IMG/VR virus record: IMGVR_UViG_3300027762_000023
Span: 1 to 36,062 of that record
DNA: 36,062 bases
Origin: a virus
Direction: 5' to 3' (one strand)
The notes under the pieces were generated by a model that ran no database searches, was not told the origin of the DNA, and was given only the letters and a program-made list of their open reading frames with translations. The translations under genes were made by a program, and so were the position numbers. The stretch's first letter is position 1. Each line of letters opens with the position of its first letter. Shown in pieces: positions 13,649-21,157 of this stretch.

Positions 13649-13912
13649 ATGACCGAATTTATACACCAGCTTCAGATATTATTTGCGGCTATATTATCAG
13701 CCGTTTACTTTATCGAAATGGCAAGGATGCACAAGGCTTTAAGGATTGATTTTAGACCTTTCAACTGCTTAATGTGTTTATCTACATGGTTAGCGTTAGG
13801 CTTTCAATTTGTGCCGTCTTTTGTGCTTACATACATAATTGTTTCATGCCTTGCTGGAGCATTGGTTAACCCGATAAAAAACTTCATTCAAAATATTAAT
13901 TTTACTAAATGA
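13649..13912 (+). CDS. Membrane protein with CxxC-W motif
   Basis: 87 aa. Hydrophobic segments at about 8-22 (LQILFAAILSAVYF) and 41-75 (TWLALGFQFVPSFVLTYIIV then SCLAGALV). Between them is PFNCLMCLSTW, a CxxC motif that recurs in small Bacteroidota-phage membrane proteins. Function unknown. The N-terminus has no cleavable signal. The stop overlaps the next start. Confidence 0.7.
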   Translation: MTEFIHQLQILFAAILSAVYFIEMARMHKALRIDFRPFNCLMCLSTWLALGFQFVPSFVLTYIIVSCLAGALVNPIKNFIQNINFTK

Positions 13913-14226
13913 CACAAAAAGAAATAGATTTTTGTCAGGAGCATATCATAAATTTTGAATCTGTAAAGCTGGGCTTTACCCGTAATATTCCTCATGGCGT
14001 ATTAGCCGAATATGAAAGGCTTTATCAGTCATATCTTGACCCACATTTTGGATTAACTTACTATTGTTCTTCCTGCGTATTTGATATGCTTTTAAGGTTA
14101 AGTAACCATTTTGATAACGAGAAAGCAAAGAATTTTGTACTCCCGGATGATTTGGATAATATACAGCCCGACCCGAATGCACAGCCTGTTGAATTAAAGA
14201 AGCGAGGAAGAAAGCCGAAGCAATGA
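13909..14226 (+). CDS. Hypothetical protein
   Basis: 105 aa with YERLYQSYLDPHFGLTYYCS then CVFDMLLRLSNHF, a CxxC (YCSSC) helix, and a proline-rich then basic tail KKRGRKPKQ that could bind nucleic acid. It overlaps its neighbours by 4 bp on both sides (ATGA). A similar protein is common before the terminase in Bacteroidota phages; role unknown. Confidence 0.7.
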   Translation: MTQKEIDFCQEHIINFESVKLGFTRNIPHGVLAEYERLYQSYLDPHFGLTYYCSSCVFDMLLRLSNHFDNEKAKNFVLPDDLDNIQPDPNAQPVELKKRGRKPKQ

Positions 14227-14771
14227 CTATAACACCAGCCGAGTTTTTAAAACTTGAATTAGAGATGGGCATTAGTGCTGATAACCCTGCATTCAGGGAA
14301 TTAGCACGGAAGACGGCTGAATGTATTACAGAAAAATATACAGATGTTTTTGACTTTGGAGCAGGTACGGGTTTATATTCAAACGCCTTCCATGAATTAG
14401 GCAAGGCAGTATTCGCTTATGAGATATGGGCAGAACATCGGGATTATATGCGTAAGCACTTCCCGCACCTTATTCAGACCCTACATATTTTTACAACAGA
14501 CCTGCTGCTAATGATTGAGGTAGCGGAACATCTGACGGAGCAGGAATTGCGATATTTTTTCAGCAGCGTACAACCGAGGCTGATTTTATTTAGTAGTACA
14601 CCATACAAGAATCCGGAGTTTGATAAAATGTGGGGTCACATAAATGTCCGGGAAACAGAAGACTGGGTATTATTTTTTAAGGAGTTAGGTTATAAAATAA
14701 AGCGGATGCCAGGACTGCCTACGCCTTGGACTTTGCTATTAGAAAAAACACAAAACACAAAACAAATATGA
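14223..14771 (+). CDS. SAM-dependent methyltransferase, class I
   Basis: 182 aa. SAM-binding motif I is VFDFGAGTGLYSNAFHELGK (about residues 40-59). The acidic strand end VFAYEIWAEHRDYM follows, and IEVAEHLTEQELRYFF is the motif IV/V region seen in Methyltransf_23-type enzymes. The substrate is unknown: sugar, protein or a modified base are possible given the glycosyltransferase and Mom-like genes nearby. The last residues KTQNTKQI are encoded by the 24-bp repeat that also ends the next gene. Confidence 0.78.
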   Translation: MTITPAEFLKLELEMGISADNPAFRELARKTAECITEKYTDVFDFGAGTGLYSNAFHELGKAVFAYEIWAEHRDYMRKHFPHLIQTLHIFTTDLLLMIEVAEHLTEQELRYFFSSVQPRLILFSSTPYKNPEFDKMWGHINVRETEDWVLFFKELGYKIKRMPGLPTPWTLLLEKTQNTKQI

Positions 14772-14773
14772 AA
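14750..14773 (+). repeat. 24-bp direct repeat, left copy
   Basis: ACAAAACACAAAACAAATAT followed by GAAA; identical to 15205-15228. The repeats flank the GIY-YIG gene and contain the ATGA stop/start junction on both sides. Confidence 0.85.
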
Positions 14774-15226
14774 CCATACAGTAGTCAATATGAAAGAAAT
14801 ATAGAAAGATTAAAACAGGCTTATCCTGATATATCAGAAGCACAATTTGAAGAATTTAATGAACTAAATTCAGGGGTTTATTTGCTGATTAAAATAAATA
14901 ATGATAACCTTGAAGAGGTTGTTTATATAGGCATATCTTCAAATTTGGCTCAAAGGATTGCTACACACAGATGTGAAAGAAAAAAAATATTTGATAAAGT
15001 TTATATACATAAATGCAAGGAATACTGGAAGGCAGCAATGATAGAATCACATCTAATAAATAAATACAATCCTTTGTATAATATATCAAAAGGGGTTTTA
15101 GCTGATGCCCTTTACAGGAATCAACACGGCATGAAATTGTCTGACAACGTAGAAAATTTTGCAGTTCCAACTGGATGGGCGCAAACAGCTACAATAGAAG
15201 CAAAACAAAACACAAAACAAATATGA
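14768..15226 (+). CDS. GIY-YIG nuclease
   Basis: 152 aa from the ATG at 14768 (an upstream start at 14726 lies inside the methyltransferase). The GIY-YIG signature is GVYLLIKINN...VVYIGISSNL (residues about 36-58). The following Arg is in AQRIATHR, the metal-binding Glu in AAMIESHLINKY, and the final YNPLYN is present. Single-domain phage GIY-YIG enzymes are homing or nicking endonucleases. It is precisely bounded by 24-bp direct repeats and coupled by ATGA at both ends, suggesting a mobile insertion. Confidence 0.85.
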   Translation: MKPYSSQYERNIERLKQAYPDISEAQFEEFNELNSGVYLLIKINNDNLEEVVYIGISSNLAQRIATHRCERKKIFDKVYIHKCKEYWKAAMIESHLINKYNPLYNISKGVLADALYRNQHGMKLSDNVENFAVPTGWAQTATIEAKQNTKQI

Positions 15227-15228
15227 AA
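15205..15228 (+). repeat. 24-bp direct repeat, right copy
   Basis: Identical to 14750-14773. The sequence diverges immediately outside both ends. It provides the leader and start codon of the next gene. Confidence 0.85.
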
Positions 15229-15582
15229 GGAAGCGTAATGTCAGCAATCCATCACCTACGGGCAGCCATAGAGTATATGGATGATTTTGTAAGGGAATCA
15301 AATAAAAAATCAGGCGGCTCACGGGGAGCGGCAAAGTTCGGTGAGTATTCAAAAAAAATGCAATGGATACTTTTAGACATGAGAACCTACCCACACTTTT
15401 GCGATGAAGTACGGGAAGGCTTTCGTAAAGAAATGAAAAGCGATGTCTTTGCTTATGTTTCCATAGCTGAAAAGTGCAGCCTTTTAGAACCTGCCCAGCG
15501 TGAAATGTTAGACGATGTTTTGGATAGGATACTATCAGGGGAAACAATAGAAGTAAATTTAAAGCCTGTACCATGCGAATAA
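15223..15582 (+). CDS. Hypothetical protein
   Basis: 119 aa from ATG 15223 (upstream start 15175 rejected). Helical: SAIHHLRAAIEYMDDFVRES, then a GGSRGAAKFGEY turn, then YVSIAEKCSLLEPAQREMLD. It overlaps the glycosyltransferase by 10 bp. No family recognised. Confidence 0.65.
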   Translation: MKGSVMSAIHHLRAAIEYMDDFVRESNKKSGGSRGAAKFGEYSKKMQWILLDMRTYPHFCDEVREGFRKEMKSDVFAYVSIAEKCSLLEPAQREMLDDVLDRILSGETIEVNLKPVPCE

Positions 15583-16607
15583 TGGCGGTAGGTGATAGAT
15601 TTAGTGGGGTAAGTTATCATAGGCTATTTTTGCCGATAGCTTTTTTAAAACGTGAAAAGGCTTTCTTTTCTGATACGCTTTACGAAAAGGAATTGGCTGA
15701 AGGTTACGACATCGTTCTGATTAATCGCTGCATATTTGAGGAAAGCAAGGTAAAGCCTATTCATGAGGTTATGCAGGTAAAAGCAAAGTATGGCTTTAAA
15801 TTGGTGGTAGATGTGGATGATTACTGGAATCTTGACCAATGGCATATTTTAAAGAACGGCTACCCTACGCAAGCGATTATGGACTATATCATTGCAGCGG
15901 ATATGGTAACAACTACCAACGAAAAGTTACGGGATAGGATTTTAAGTCTTAACAAGAACGTTCATGTAATACCTAACGCTTTACCTTTCGGGCAAGACCA
16001 ATTCATTAACGATGTAGTATCAACGGAAGGAATAGAAGGAAGGTGTCGCTTTGTTTATGCTGGAGGCGTTACACATCAGCGTGACCTTGATATACTGCAC
16101 AACCCGATGAAAAGGGTGGCAACGGATACTGAACTGAACAGGTTAACCCATTTCACTATTTGTGGTTATGACGGAAGTAATGCACGAAGCAAAGATATTT
16201 GGGATAGGATGGTGCATAATTACACAGCAGGTCTAAAAGTTAGCTGTCACATTAAATCTGCACTACCAGTTGCACAATACATGAATTTTTATGCTGAAGC
16301 TGATGCAGCGTTAGTGCCATTGGTAGGGTCAGAGTTTAATAGCATGAAGTCTAACCTGAAAGTATTAGAAGCAGCTTGTAAAAAGATTCCTGTAATAGCT
16401 TCGGATGTTTCACCTTATGCCGAATGTCCACACGTTTTAAAAGTATCAAAGCAGGGTGATTGGTATAAACATATAAAAGCATTAGCCAAATCTGAATCAT
16501 TAAGAAAAACAATCGGAACAGCTAATTATGAGTGGGCAACCGAAAATCATAATCTGCACAAATGGAACGAGGTTAGGGCGGAATTATTTAACAGCTTAAT
16601 AAAATAA
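15573..16607 (+). CDS. Glycosyltransferase, GT4-like
   Basis: 344 aa, two-domain GT-B type. The N-terminal half has RFSGVSYHRLFLPIAFL and the acidic VVDVDDYWNLDQW motif. The linker gives TTTNEKLRDRI and HVIPNALPF. The C-terminal Rossmann half starts FVYAGGVTHQRDL and has VPLVGSEFNSMKSNLKVLEA, containing the donor-binding Glu region, and PVIASDVSPYAE. Such enzymes are common in Bacteroidota phages. They may glycosylate phage DNA, virion proteins or host surface sugars to block other phages; the acceptor cannot be told. Confidence 0.83.
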   Translation: MRIMAVGDRFSGVSYHRLFLPIAFLKREKAFFSDTLYEKELAEGYDIVLINRCIFEESKVKPIHEVMQVKAKYGFKLVVDVDDYWNLDQWHILKNGYPTQAIMDYIIAADMVTTTNEKLRDRILSLNKNVHVIPNALPFGQDQFINDVVSTEGIEGRCRFVYAGGVTHQRDLDILHNPMKRVATDTELNRLTHFTICGYDGSNARSKDIWDRMVHNYTAGLKVSCHIKSALPVAQYMNFYAEADAALVPLVGSEFNSMKSNLKVLEAACKKIPVIASDVSPYAECPHVLKVSKQGDWYKHIKALAKSESLRKTIGTANYEWATENHNLHKWNEVRAELFNSLIK

Positions 16608-16609
16608 TC

Positions 16610-16831
16610 ATGGAATTTTACGAGGTAGAATGGGAAGACAATTATGGTGTTAAAATGTTTGTAAGTATACCATACAGCGAAATAATTGCATGGGATATAC
16701 GGGACTATAAAAGTTTTAAATCATATGTTCCAGTAGTTAGACATGAAAACTTTAAGTACAAAGGCAAAACCGATATGGAAGGGGCAACAGAATATTTAAA
16801 ATGGCAGGCTTTTTTAAAACGTAATATGTAA
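16610..16831 (+). CDS. Hypothetical protein
   Basis: 73 aa, acidic-aromatic N-terminus (EFYEVEWEDNYGVKMFVSIP) and a helix EGATEYLKWQAFLKR. It lies 2 bp after the glycosyltransferase and overlaps the ParB-like gene by one base (TAATG). Function unknown. Confidence 0.62.
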   Translation: MEFYEVEWEDNYGVKMFVSIPYSEIIAWDIRDYKSFKSYVPVVRHENFKYKGKTDMEGATEYLKWQAFLKRNM

Positions 16832-17427
16832 TGAATACACAAAAAGTAAAAATCAGCGAGGTGAAAGCCAACCCAAACAACCCAAGGCTGATAAAAGATG
16901 ACAAGTTTAAAAAGTTGGTAAAGTCTATTCAAGAGTTCCCGGAGATGTTAAGCCTGCGCCCTATTGTGGTTAATGCTGACATGATAGTGCTGGGTGGCAA
17001 TATGAGGCTCAAGGCTTGTAAAGAAGCAGGACTGAAAGAGGTTGATATTATAAAAGCTGATGACCTAACCGAAGAACAACAGAAGCAGTTTATCATAAAA
17101 GATAACGTGGGCTTTGGTGAGTGGGACTGGGAAGACCTTGCAAATAATTGGGATAGTGAGCAGCTAACGGGTTGGGGGGTTGATATTCCGGGTTTTGATA
17201 ATGTAGAAGATTTAGGCGATTCTTTTAGCTTACCTGATGGCGATAAAGCACCATTCCAGCAAATGACATTTACATTAGCCGATGAACAAGCGGAACAAAT
17301 AAAAAATGCAATAGATGATATAAAAGAAACGCAGGAGTACAAATATGCAGAAACAATGGGAAATGAAAACAGCAATGGTAACGCTTTATATTTAATCATA
17401 ATGCAATGGGCAGAGCAAAGGAAATAA
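16831..17427 (+). CDS. ParB/sulfiredoxin-fold protein
   Basis: 198 aa. Residues 1-75 form the ParB N-terminal domain: VKISEVKANPNNPRLIKDDK, then LRPIVVNADMIVLGGNMRLK and AGLKEVDI. The GGNMRLKA motif binds nucleotide in this fold. There is no partition ATPase in the genome, so it is not a partition protein. The remaining part is acidic and helical. In phages this domain often sits next to DNA-modifying enzymes; here it overlaps the Mom-like gene by 22 bp. Confidence 0.78.
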   Translation: MNTQKVKISEVKANPNNPRLIKDDKFKKLVKSIQEFPEMLSLRPIVVNADMIVLGGNMRLKACKEAGLKEVDIIKADDLTEEQQKQFIIKDNVGFGEWDWEDLANNWDSEQLTGWGVDIPGFDNVEDLGDSFSLPDGDKAPFQQMTFTLADEQAEQIKNAIDDIKETQEYKYAETMGNENSNGNALYLIIMQWAEQRK

Positions 17428-18110
17428 TTGTAAAGGTCATACCTTCAAAGGTTGCAAATGAATTTGTCAAGCTACACCATTATTCTGGCAAATTTGTGCC
17501 TAATAGTACAATACATTTTGGTTGTTTTCTTGACAACAAATTGCACGGGGTATTGAGTTACGGCAATTCAATGGATAAATATAAGGTTGGTGCAACTGTA
17601 AAAAATACAGGTTGGAATGAATTTATAGAATTAAATAGAATGGCGTTTGATGATTACCTTCCTAAATATTCAGAAAGCAGGTGCATTGCAATTACATTAA
17701 AATTGCTTAAAAAAAATGCGCCACATATAAAATGGGTAATTAGTTTTGCAGATGGTAGTCAATGTGGTGATGGAACTATTTATAGAGCAAGTGGGTTTAA
17801 TTTGATAGGTATCAAAATAAATAAACAAATATTAGAATGGGATGGTAAAATAATAGCTAAAAAAACTTTAGACAATAAAAACTATCCAACTATAAACGGT
17901 AAATATTACAGCAGGCATTTATTAGAAACGGGTGCAGCAAAACCAATAGAAGGTTACCAATTAAAATATATTTATTTTATAGATAAATCAAAAATAAATG
18001 ATTTAACAGTACCCATACTACCATTTAGTAAAATAGATGAATTGGGTGCTGGAATGTATAAAGGAGAAAAAATAAGTTTAGCAGATAGAAAACAAGCGGA
18101 TGTAGCATAA
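17406..18110 (+). CDS. Mom-like DNA modification protein
   Basis: 234 aa. The segments KLHHYSGKFVPNSTIHFGCF, then LHGVLSYGNSMDKYKVG, then FIELNRMAFDDYLPKYSESR and VISFADGSQCGDGTIYRASG follow the GNAT-like fold of the Mom family of Mu-like phages. Mom modifies adenine so that many restriction enzymes cannot cut. The HYS motif and FADGSQCGDG loop are the strongest signs. The C-terminal 60 residues are lower complexity. Its last 15 bases form the 5' end of the tRNA at 18096. A role in anti-restriction is inferred. Confidence 0.75.
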   Translation: MGRAKEIIVKVIPSKVANEFVKLHHYSGKFVPNSTIHFGCFLDNKLHGVLSYGNSMDKYKVGATVKNTGWNEFIELNRMAFDDYLPKYSESRCIAITLKLLKKNAPHIKWVISFADGSQCGDGTIYRASGFNLIGIKINKQILEWDGKIIAKKTLDNKNYPTINGKYYSRHLLETGAAKPIEGYQLKYIYFIDKSKINDLTVPILPFSKIDELGAGMYKGEKISLADRKQADVA

Positions 18111-18168
18111 TGGTAATGCGGTTAGTATTCCAACTAACAGAAGGCGGTCCGATTCCGACCTTTCCGCT
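18096..18168 (+). tRNA. tRNA-Gly-like gene, anticodon UCC in an 8-nt loop
   Basis: Acceptor GCGGATG (18096-18102) with TTTCCGC (18161-18167), with one T-T mismatch and one G-T pair; discriminator T18168. D-arm GCAT AATGGTA ATGC is perfect. Anticodon stem GTTAG/CTAAC (18121-18125/18134-18138) leaves an 8-nt loop TATTCCAA. T-arm GGCGG TCCGATT CCG(A)CC has one bulged A. G1-C72, C2-G71, U73 and C35-C36 are the glycine identity elements, so UCC is the likely anticodon. The extra loop base is what +1 suppressor tRNAs have. No CCA encoded. Confidence 0.7.
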
Positions 18169-18193
18169 CAATTAACAACGGAATAACAAAGGA

Positions 18194-18574
18194 ATGGCAA
18201 AAAAGATAGTACAGGCGCATGGTGGCGTTTTATCAATACCAGAAAAGGGTGAAACTAATAATCCAAACGGCAGACCGAGGAAGTATGTTAGCCTTTTGAA
18301 AGATGCAGGATATAAATTGTCAGAGATAAATGATACTATTCAGACGATGATGGCAATGGATATACAGGAACTGAAAGGGGTTTATGAAAATCCACAGGCT
18401 ACGATATTGGAAAAGACAATAGCGAGTGCGATGCGGAAAAGTTTAGAGAAGGGTAGCCTGTATTCATTGGAAACGCTTTTAACGAGGGTATACGGCAAGC
18501 CAAAGGAAACGGCTGAAGTAACTAATGACGGAAAGATTGAAGTGGTCTTTGTAAATGGTAAGACTATATTATGA
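18194..18574 (+). CDS. terS: Small terminase subunit (putative)
   Basis: 126 aa. NNPNGRPRKYVSLLKDAGYK is the basic NPNGRP entry seen in small terminases and related DUF5681-type proteins, where it binds DNA. Helices QTMMAMDIQELKGV and TILEKTIASAMRKSLEKGS follow, then LETLLTRVYGKPKE. It overlaps the large subunit by 4 bp (ATGA). It would recognise the packaging site. Sequence plus position support the call. Confidence 0.78.
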   Translation: MAKKIVQAHGGVLSIPEKGETNNPNGRPRKYVSLLKDAGYKLSEINDTIQTMMAMDIQELKGVYENPQATILEKTIASAMRKSLEKGSLYSLETLLTRVYGKPKETAEVTNDGKIEVVFVNGKTIL

Positions 18575-19722
18575 GGATAGAACTGCCTGAACCACATATT
18601 AACCAGCTTCCTATCCTGCAATCACCTGCAAGGTTTAGAGTGGTTATGTGTGGCAGAAGGTTCGGTAAATCAGAACTATCACAGATTGAAATAATAACCG
18701 AATCACTCAAAGGGCATCAGGTCGCATACATTACGCCCACTTATAACCTTGCTAAGACTTTCTTTGATAAACTTGCAAAGGCTGTACCATTCCCGGCTAA
18801 TAGATCAGAACTTACTATTAGCTTACCAACAAAGGGCAGCATCCAATTCTTTACAGGTGAGCGGCTTGATAACCTACGAGGTAGGAAGTTCCATTTAGTT
18901 GTAGTGGATGAGGCTTCTTTTATACCTAATCTTGAAGACGGCTGGCTTAATTCAATAAGACCAACCCTAACCGATTACATTGGTCGGGCTTTGTTTCTAT
19001 CTACGCCAAAGGGTAAGAACTATTTTTATAGCCTGTTTATGAAAGGCGGTGAGCAGGACTGGGAGGCGTTCAGGTTTACGACTTATGATAACCCACACAT
19101 AAATAAAACCGAGATTGATGACGCAAGGACTCAATTACCTGAAGCGGTCTTTGAGCAGGAATATATGGCTAACCCAATGGAGAACGCTGCCAATCCGTTT
19201 GGGTCTGCCTTCATCCAACAATGCACCTATCCAATAAGCACATCAGCACCAGCTGTTTACGGCATAGACCTTGCCAAATCTTCAGACTGGACTGTAATAA
19301 TCGGAATGGATAGAATGGGTGCAGTCTGTTACTTTGAGCGATTCCAAAACGATTGGCGTACAACAAAGCAAAAAATTAAGCTACTACCCAAAGCACCTAT
19401 GCTTATAGATAGCACGGGGGTAGGTGACCCTATAACGGAAGAATTGCAGCACGATGGTATGGAGGTAACAGGGTTTAAGTTCAGCCAAACAAGCAAACAG
19501 CAACTAATGGAAGGACTGCAAGCGGCTATTCATCAGCGGAAAATAACTTTTCCTTCCGGTATAATTACGCAGGAGTTGGAAATATTTGAATACCAATATT
19601 ACGCAGGTGGCGTTAGGTATTCTGCACCATCAGGCTTTCATGATGACTGCGTAATGGCTTTGGCTTTAGCAAATCAGCACGTTAACCAATATAGAAACAA
19701 AGGAAAATATTCATTTGCATGA
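18571..19722 (+). CDS. terL: Large terminase subunit
   Basis: 383 aa, packaging ATPase and nuclease. Walker A-like CGRRFGKSE (residues about 27-35); Walker B VVVDEAS (about 110-116); coupling motif LFLSTPKGK. The C-terminal RNase H-like nuclease has three acidic sites: YGIDLAKSSDW, MLIDSTGVGD and FHDDCVMALALA. It is at the short end of the family (400-600 aa) but all motifs are present. Starts inside the small subunit, and its last 4 bases are the next gene's start. Confidence 0.93.
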   Translation: MRIELPEPHINQLPILQSPARFRVVMCGRRFGKSELSQIEIITESLKGHQVAYITPTYNLAKTFFDKLAKAVPFPANRSELTISLPTKGSIQFFTGERLDNLRGRKFHLVVVDEASFIPNLEDGWLNSIRPTLTDYIGRALFLSTPKGKNYFYSLFMKGGEQDWEAFRFTTYDNPHINKTEIDDARTQLPEAVFEQEYMANPMENAANPFGSAFIQQCTYPISTSAPAVYGIDLAKSSDWTVIIGMDRMGAVCYFERFQNDWRTTKQKIKLLPKAPMLIDSTGVGDPITEELQHDGMEVTGFKFSQTSKQQLMEGLQAAIHQRKITFPSGIITQELEIFEYQYYAGGVRYSAPSGFHDDCVMALALANQHVNQYRNKGKYSFA

Positions 19723-20327
19723 AATGGAGTGATGTAACAGTAGGACAATATCAGCAGCTTGCCGAAATAGGTAAAATGGGGTTAAGCGATTTAGAAGCAA
19801 CACATGAAACGATTGCCATACTATTTGGGCTAACAATTAATCAGGTGCGGCAACTAAAGCCAACAAAATTGGCAGCCTATGTAGAGCAGATAGGTTTTTT
19901 GAAAACGGAAATAATACCGAGGCGCAGAACGATTCTTTATTGCAAGGGTTATTTTGCTGGGGTAGATTATTCGTTTGTTGATTTCCCGACAAGCAAATAC
20001 ATTGAATCAAAATGGTTCATGCAGGACTTTGTTGCAAACATCCACAACCTATTGGCGGTATATACCCATGAGCTGAAATATGGCTTGATAAAAAAGAAAG
20101 CTAAAGTATCCGATTTTGAAAAGGTTTCAGAAAGGTTAAAAGCTGCAAACATTGAAGAAGCAATGGGAGTGCTGGTTTTTTTTTATCCAACATTCGACAA
20201 CTTGATGAAAATTATGCAACCTTGTTCGGAATTGAGCAGGAAGACGCAGAAAGTGAGCCAACTGATAGAGAAGGCACTCACCCTTTCCTTGAGCAATACG
20301 GATGGGTATACCAAGCCCACCTTGTGA
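19719..20327 (+). CDS. Tail assembly chaperone-like protein (short form)
   Basis: 202 aa. WSDVTVGQYQQLAEIGKMGL, then ATHETIAILFGLTINQVRQL resemble the N-terminal region of chaperone-like proteins in Bacteroidota siphophages. Residues 153-156 are V-F-F-Y, coded by a run of nine T (20176-20184). The -1 frame is open across this run and continues to 20467, which is the hallmark of lambda G/GT-type tail chaperones made in two lengths. The gene is unusually placed, right after the terminase and four genes ahead of the tape measure. Confidence 0.7.
   Translation: MKWSDVTVGQYQQLAEIGKMGLSDLEATHETIAILFGLTINQVRQLKPTKLAAYVEQIGFLKTEIIPRRRTILYCKGYFAGVDYSFVDFPTSKYIESKWFMQDFVANIHNLLAVYTHELKYGLIKKKAKVSDFEKVSERLKAANIEEAMGVLVFFYPTFDNLMKIMQPCSELSRKTQKVSQLIEKALTLSLSNTDGYTKPTL
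20177..20183 (+). promoter_or_regulatory. -1 frameshift slippery heptamer T TTT TTT
   Basis: In the zero frame the codons are GTT TTT TTT TAT. T_TTT_TTT allows both tRNAs to slip back by one base, continuing TTA TCC AAC. The nine-T run would also allow polymerase slippage. No strong downstream pseudoknot was found. Confidence 0.65.
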
Positions 20328-20467
20328 GCGAATTTGAACGGGTTTGTTTGGATGATGTATACAAGATGACAGCTATACACTTCTTAAACGATTTGGCTTA
20401 CCTAAAGGCTAAAAATGCCCATGAAGACTATTTAAATAAAAAAGCCCGTGGCGCAAAAATCTCTTAG
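20183..20467 (+). CDS. -1 frameshift extension of the tail chaperone (long form)
   Basis: Read in the -1 frame from 20183: L-S-N-I-R-Q-L-D-E-N-Y-A-T-L-F-G-I-E-Q then acidic EDAESEPTDREG and LVSEFERVCLDD...YLKAKNAHEDYLNKKARGA. The fusion would be 249 aa (155 + 94). A TTG at 20222 could start an 81-aa separate product, but the frame is open well upstream of it, which favours frameshifting. The helical, charged tail fits the T domain that binds the tape measure in lambda. Confidence 0.65.
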   Translation, partial: LSNIRQLDENYATLFGIEQEDAESEPTDREGTHPFLEQYGWVYQAHLVSEFERVCLDDVYKMTAIHFLNDLAYLKAKNAHEDYLNKKARGAKIS

Positions 20468-21155
20468 GCAATTACAGCAAGAAGCACTTAACGAAGGTTT
20501 TCTTGATGACCTCGGCAATGACAAAACTAACTACGCAGATAAAAGAAAAGCACCTGTAACGGAGCAGCTTCTGATTGAGGTAGTCGGAAATTTCCTACTT
20601 CAAGTGCAGGAGAATCTAAAAAATGCAAATAAGGTTGACACAGGCACGCTTTCGGAATCGGTTAGTGCAGGCGACTTGATTAGTAATAAAGGTGTTTACT
20701 CAATAGAAGCAGGCTACCCATTAAACAGCGAAGCTGCCAATTACGCACCATTTGTCAACCAAGGCGTCAAGGGTTTTTTATCAGGTGAGCCTTCAGATAG
20801 TCCGTTTAGCTTTAAATCGGCACGCCCAAAATATGATGGGGTTATGGTTGATGCCATGCTGCAATGGGTAAAGCGTAACGGCATCAGCAGTAGGAGCGAA
20901 GACCAACGAACTAATTTAAGCCAACTGCAAACAAGAAGGCAATCTGTCGGCAATGTTGATGTACAAAGACAAACGGCTTACCGAATAGCGACAGCAATAA
21001 AAAGAAAAGGTCTACCTAAAACAGATTTCTTCACTTCAGCGGTTAGGCAATATTTTGGCGATGAGTTCGTAGCTGCTGTGGGTTCTGCTTTTCTTTCGGA
21101 TGTACGGGTGTACATAAAGCAGGCGAATCAGCTAATTAATAAAGAGAATCAGTAA
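20448..21155 (+). CDS. HK97 gp10-like tail completion/connector protein (putative)
   Basis: 235 aa starting at a GTG that overlaps the frameshifted chaperone by 20 bp. VDTGTLSESVSAGDLISNKG, then EAGYPLNSEAANYAPFVNQG follow the gp10-family pattern (N/D-TG-L-S ... Y-A-FV-N-G). A long insertion (residues about 105-170) is rich in Ser, Arg and Gln. It probably sits at the head-tail joint or tail end. Length exceeds the usual 120-150 aa. Confidence 0.6.
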   Translation: MAQKSLRQLQQEALNEGFLDDLGNDKTNYADKRKAPVTEQLLIEVVGNFLLQVQENLKNANKVDTGTLSESVSAGDLISNKGVYSIEAGYPLNSEAANYAPFVNQGVKGFLSGEPSDSPFSFKSARPKYDGVMVDAMLQWVKRNGISSRSEDQRTNLSQLQTRRQSVGNVDVQRQTAYRIATAIKRKGLPKTDFFTSAVRQYFGDEFVAAVGSAFLSDVRVYIKQANQLINKENQ

Positions 21156-21157
21156 AT

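Noticed and set aside
16831-17427. Plasmid-like partition system
   Set aside because: Only the ParB N-terminal fold is present; there is no ParA-type ATPase or centromere-like repeat array.
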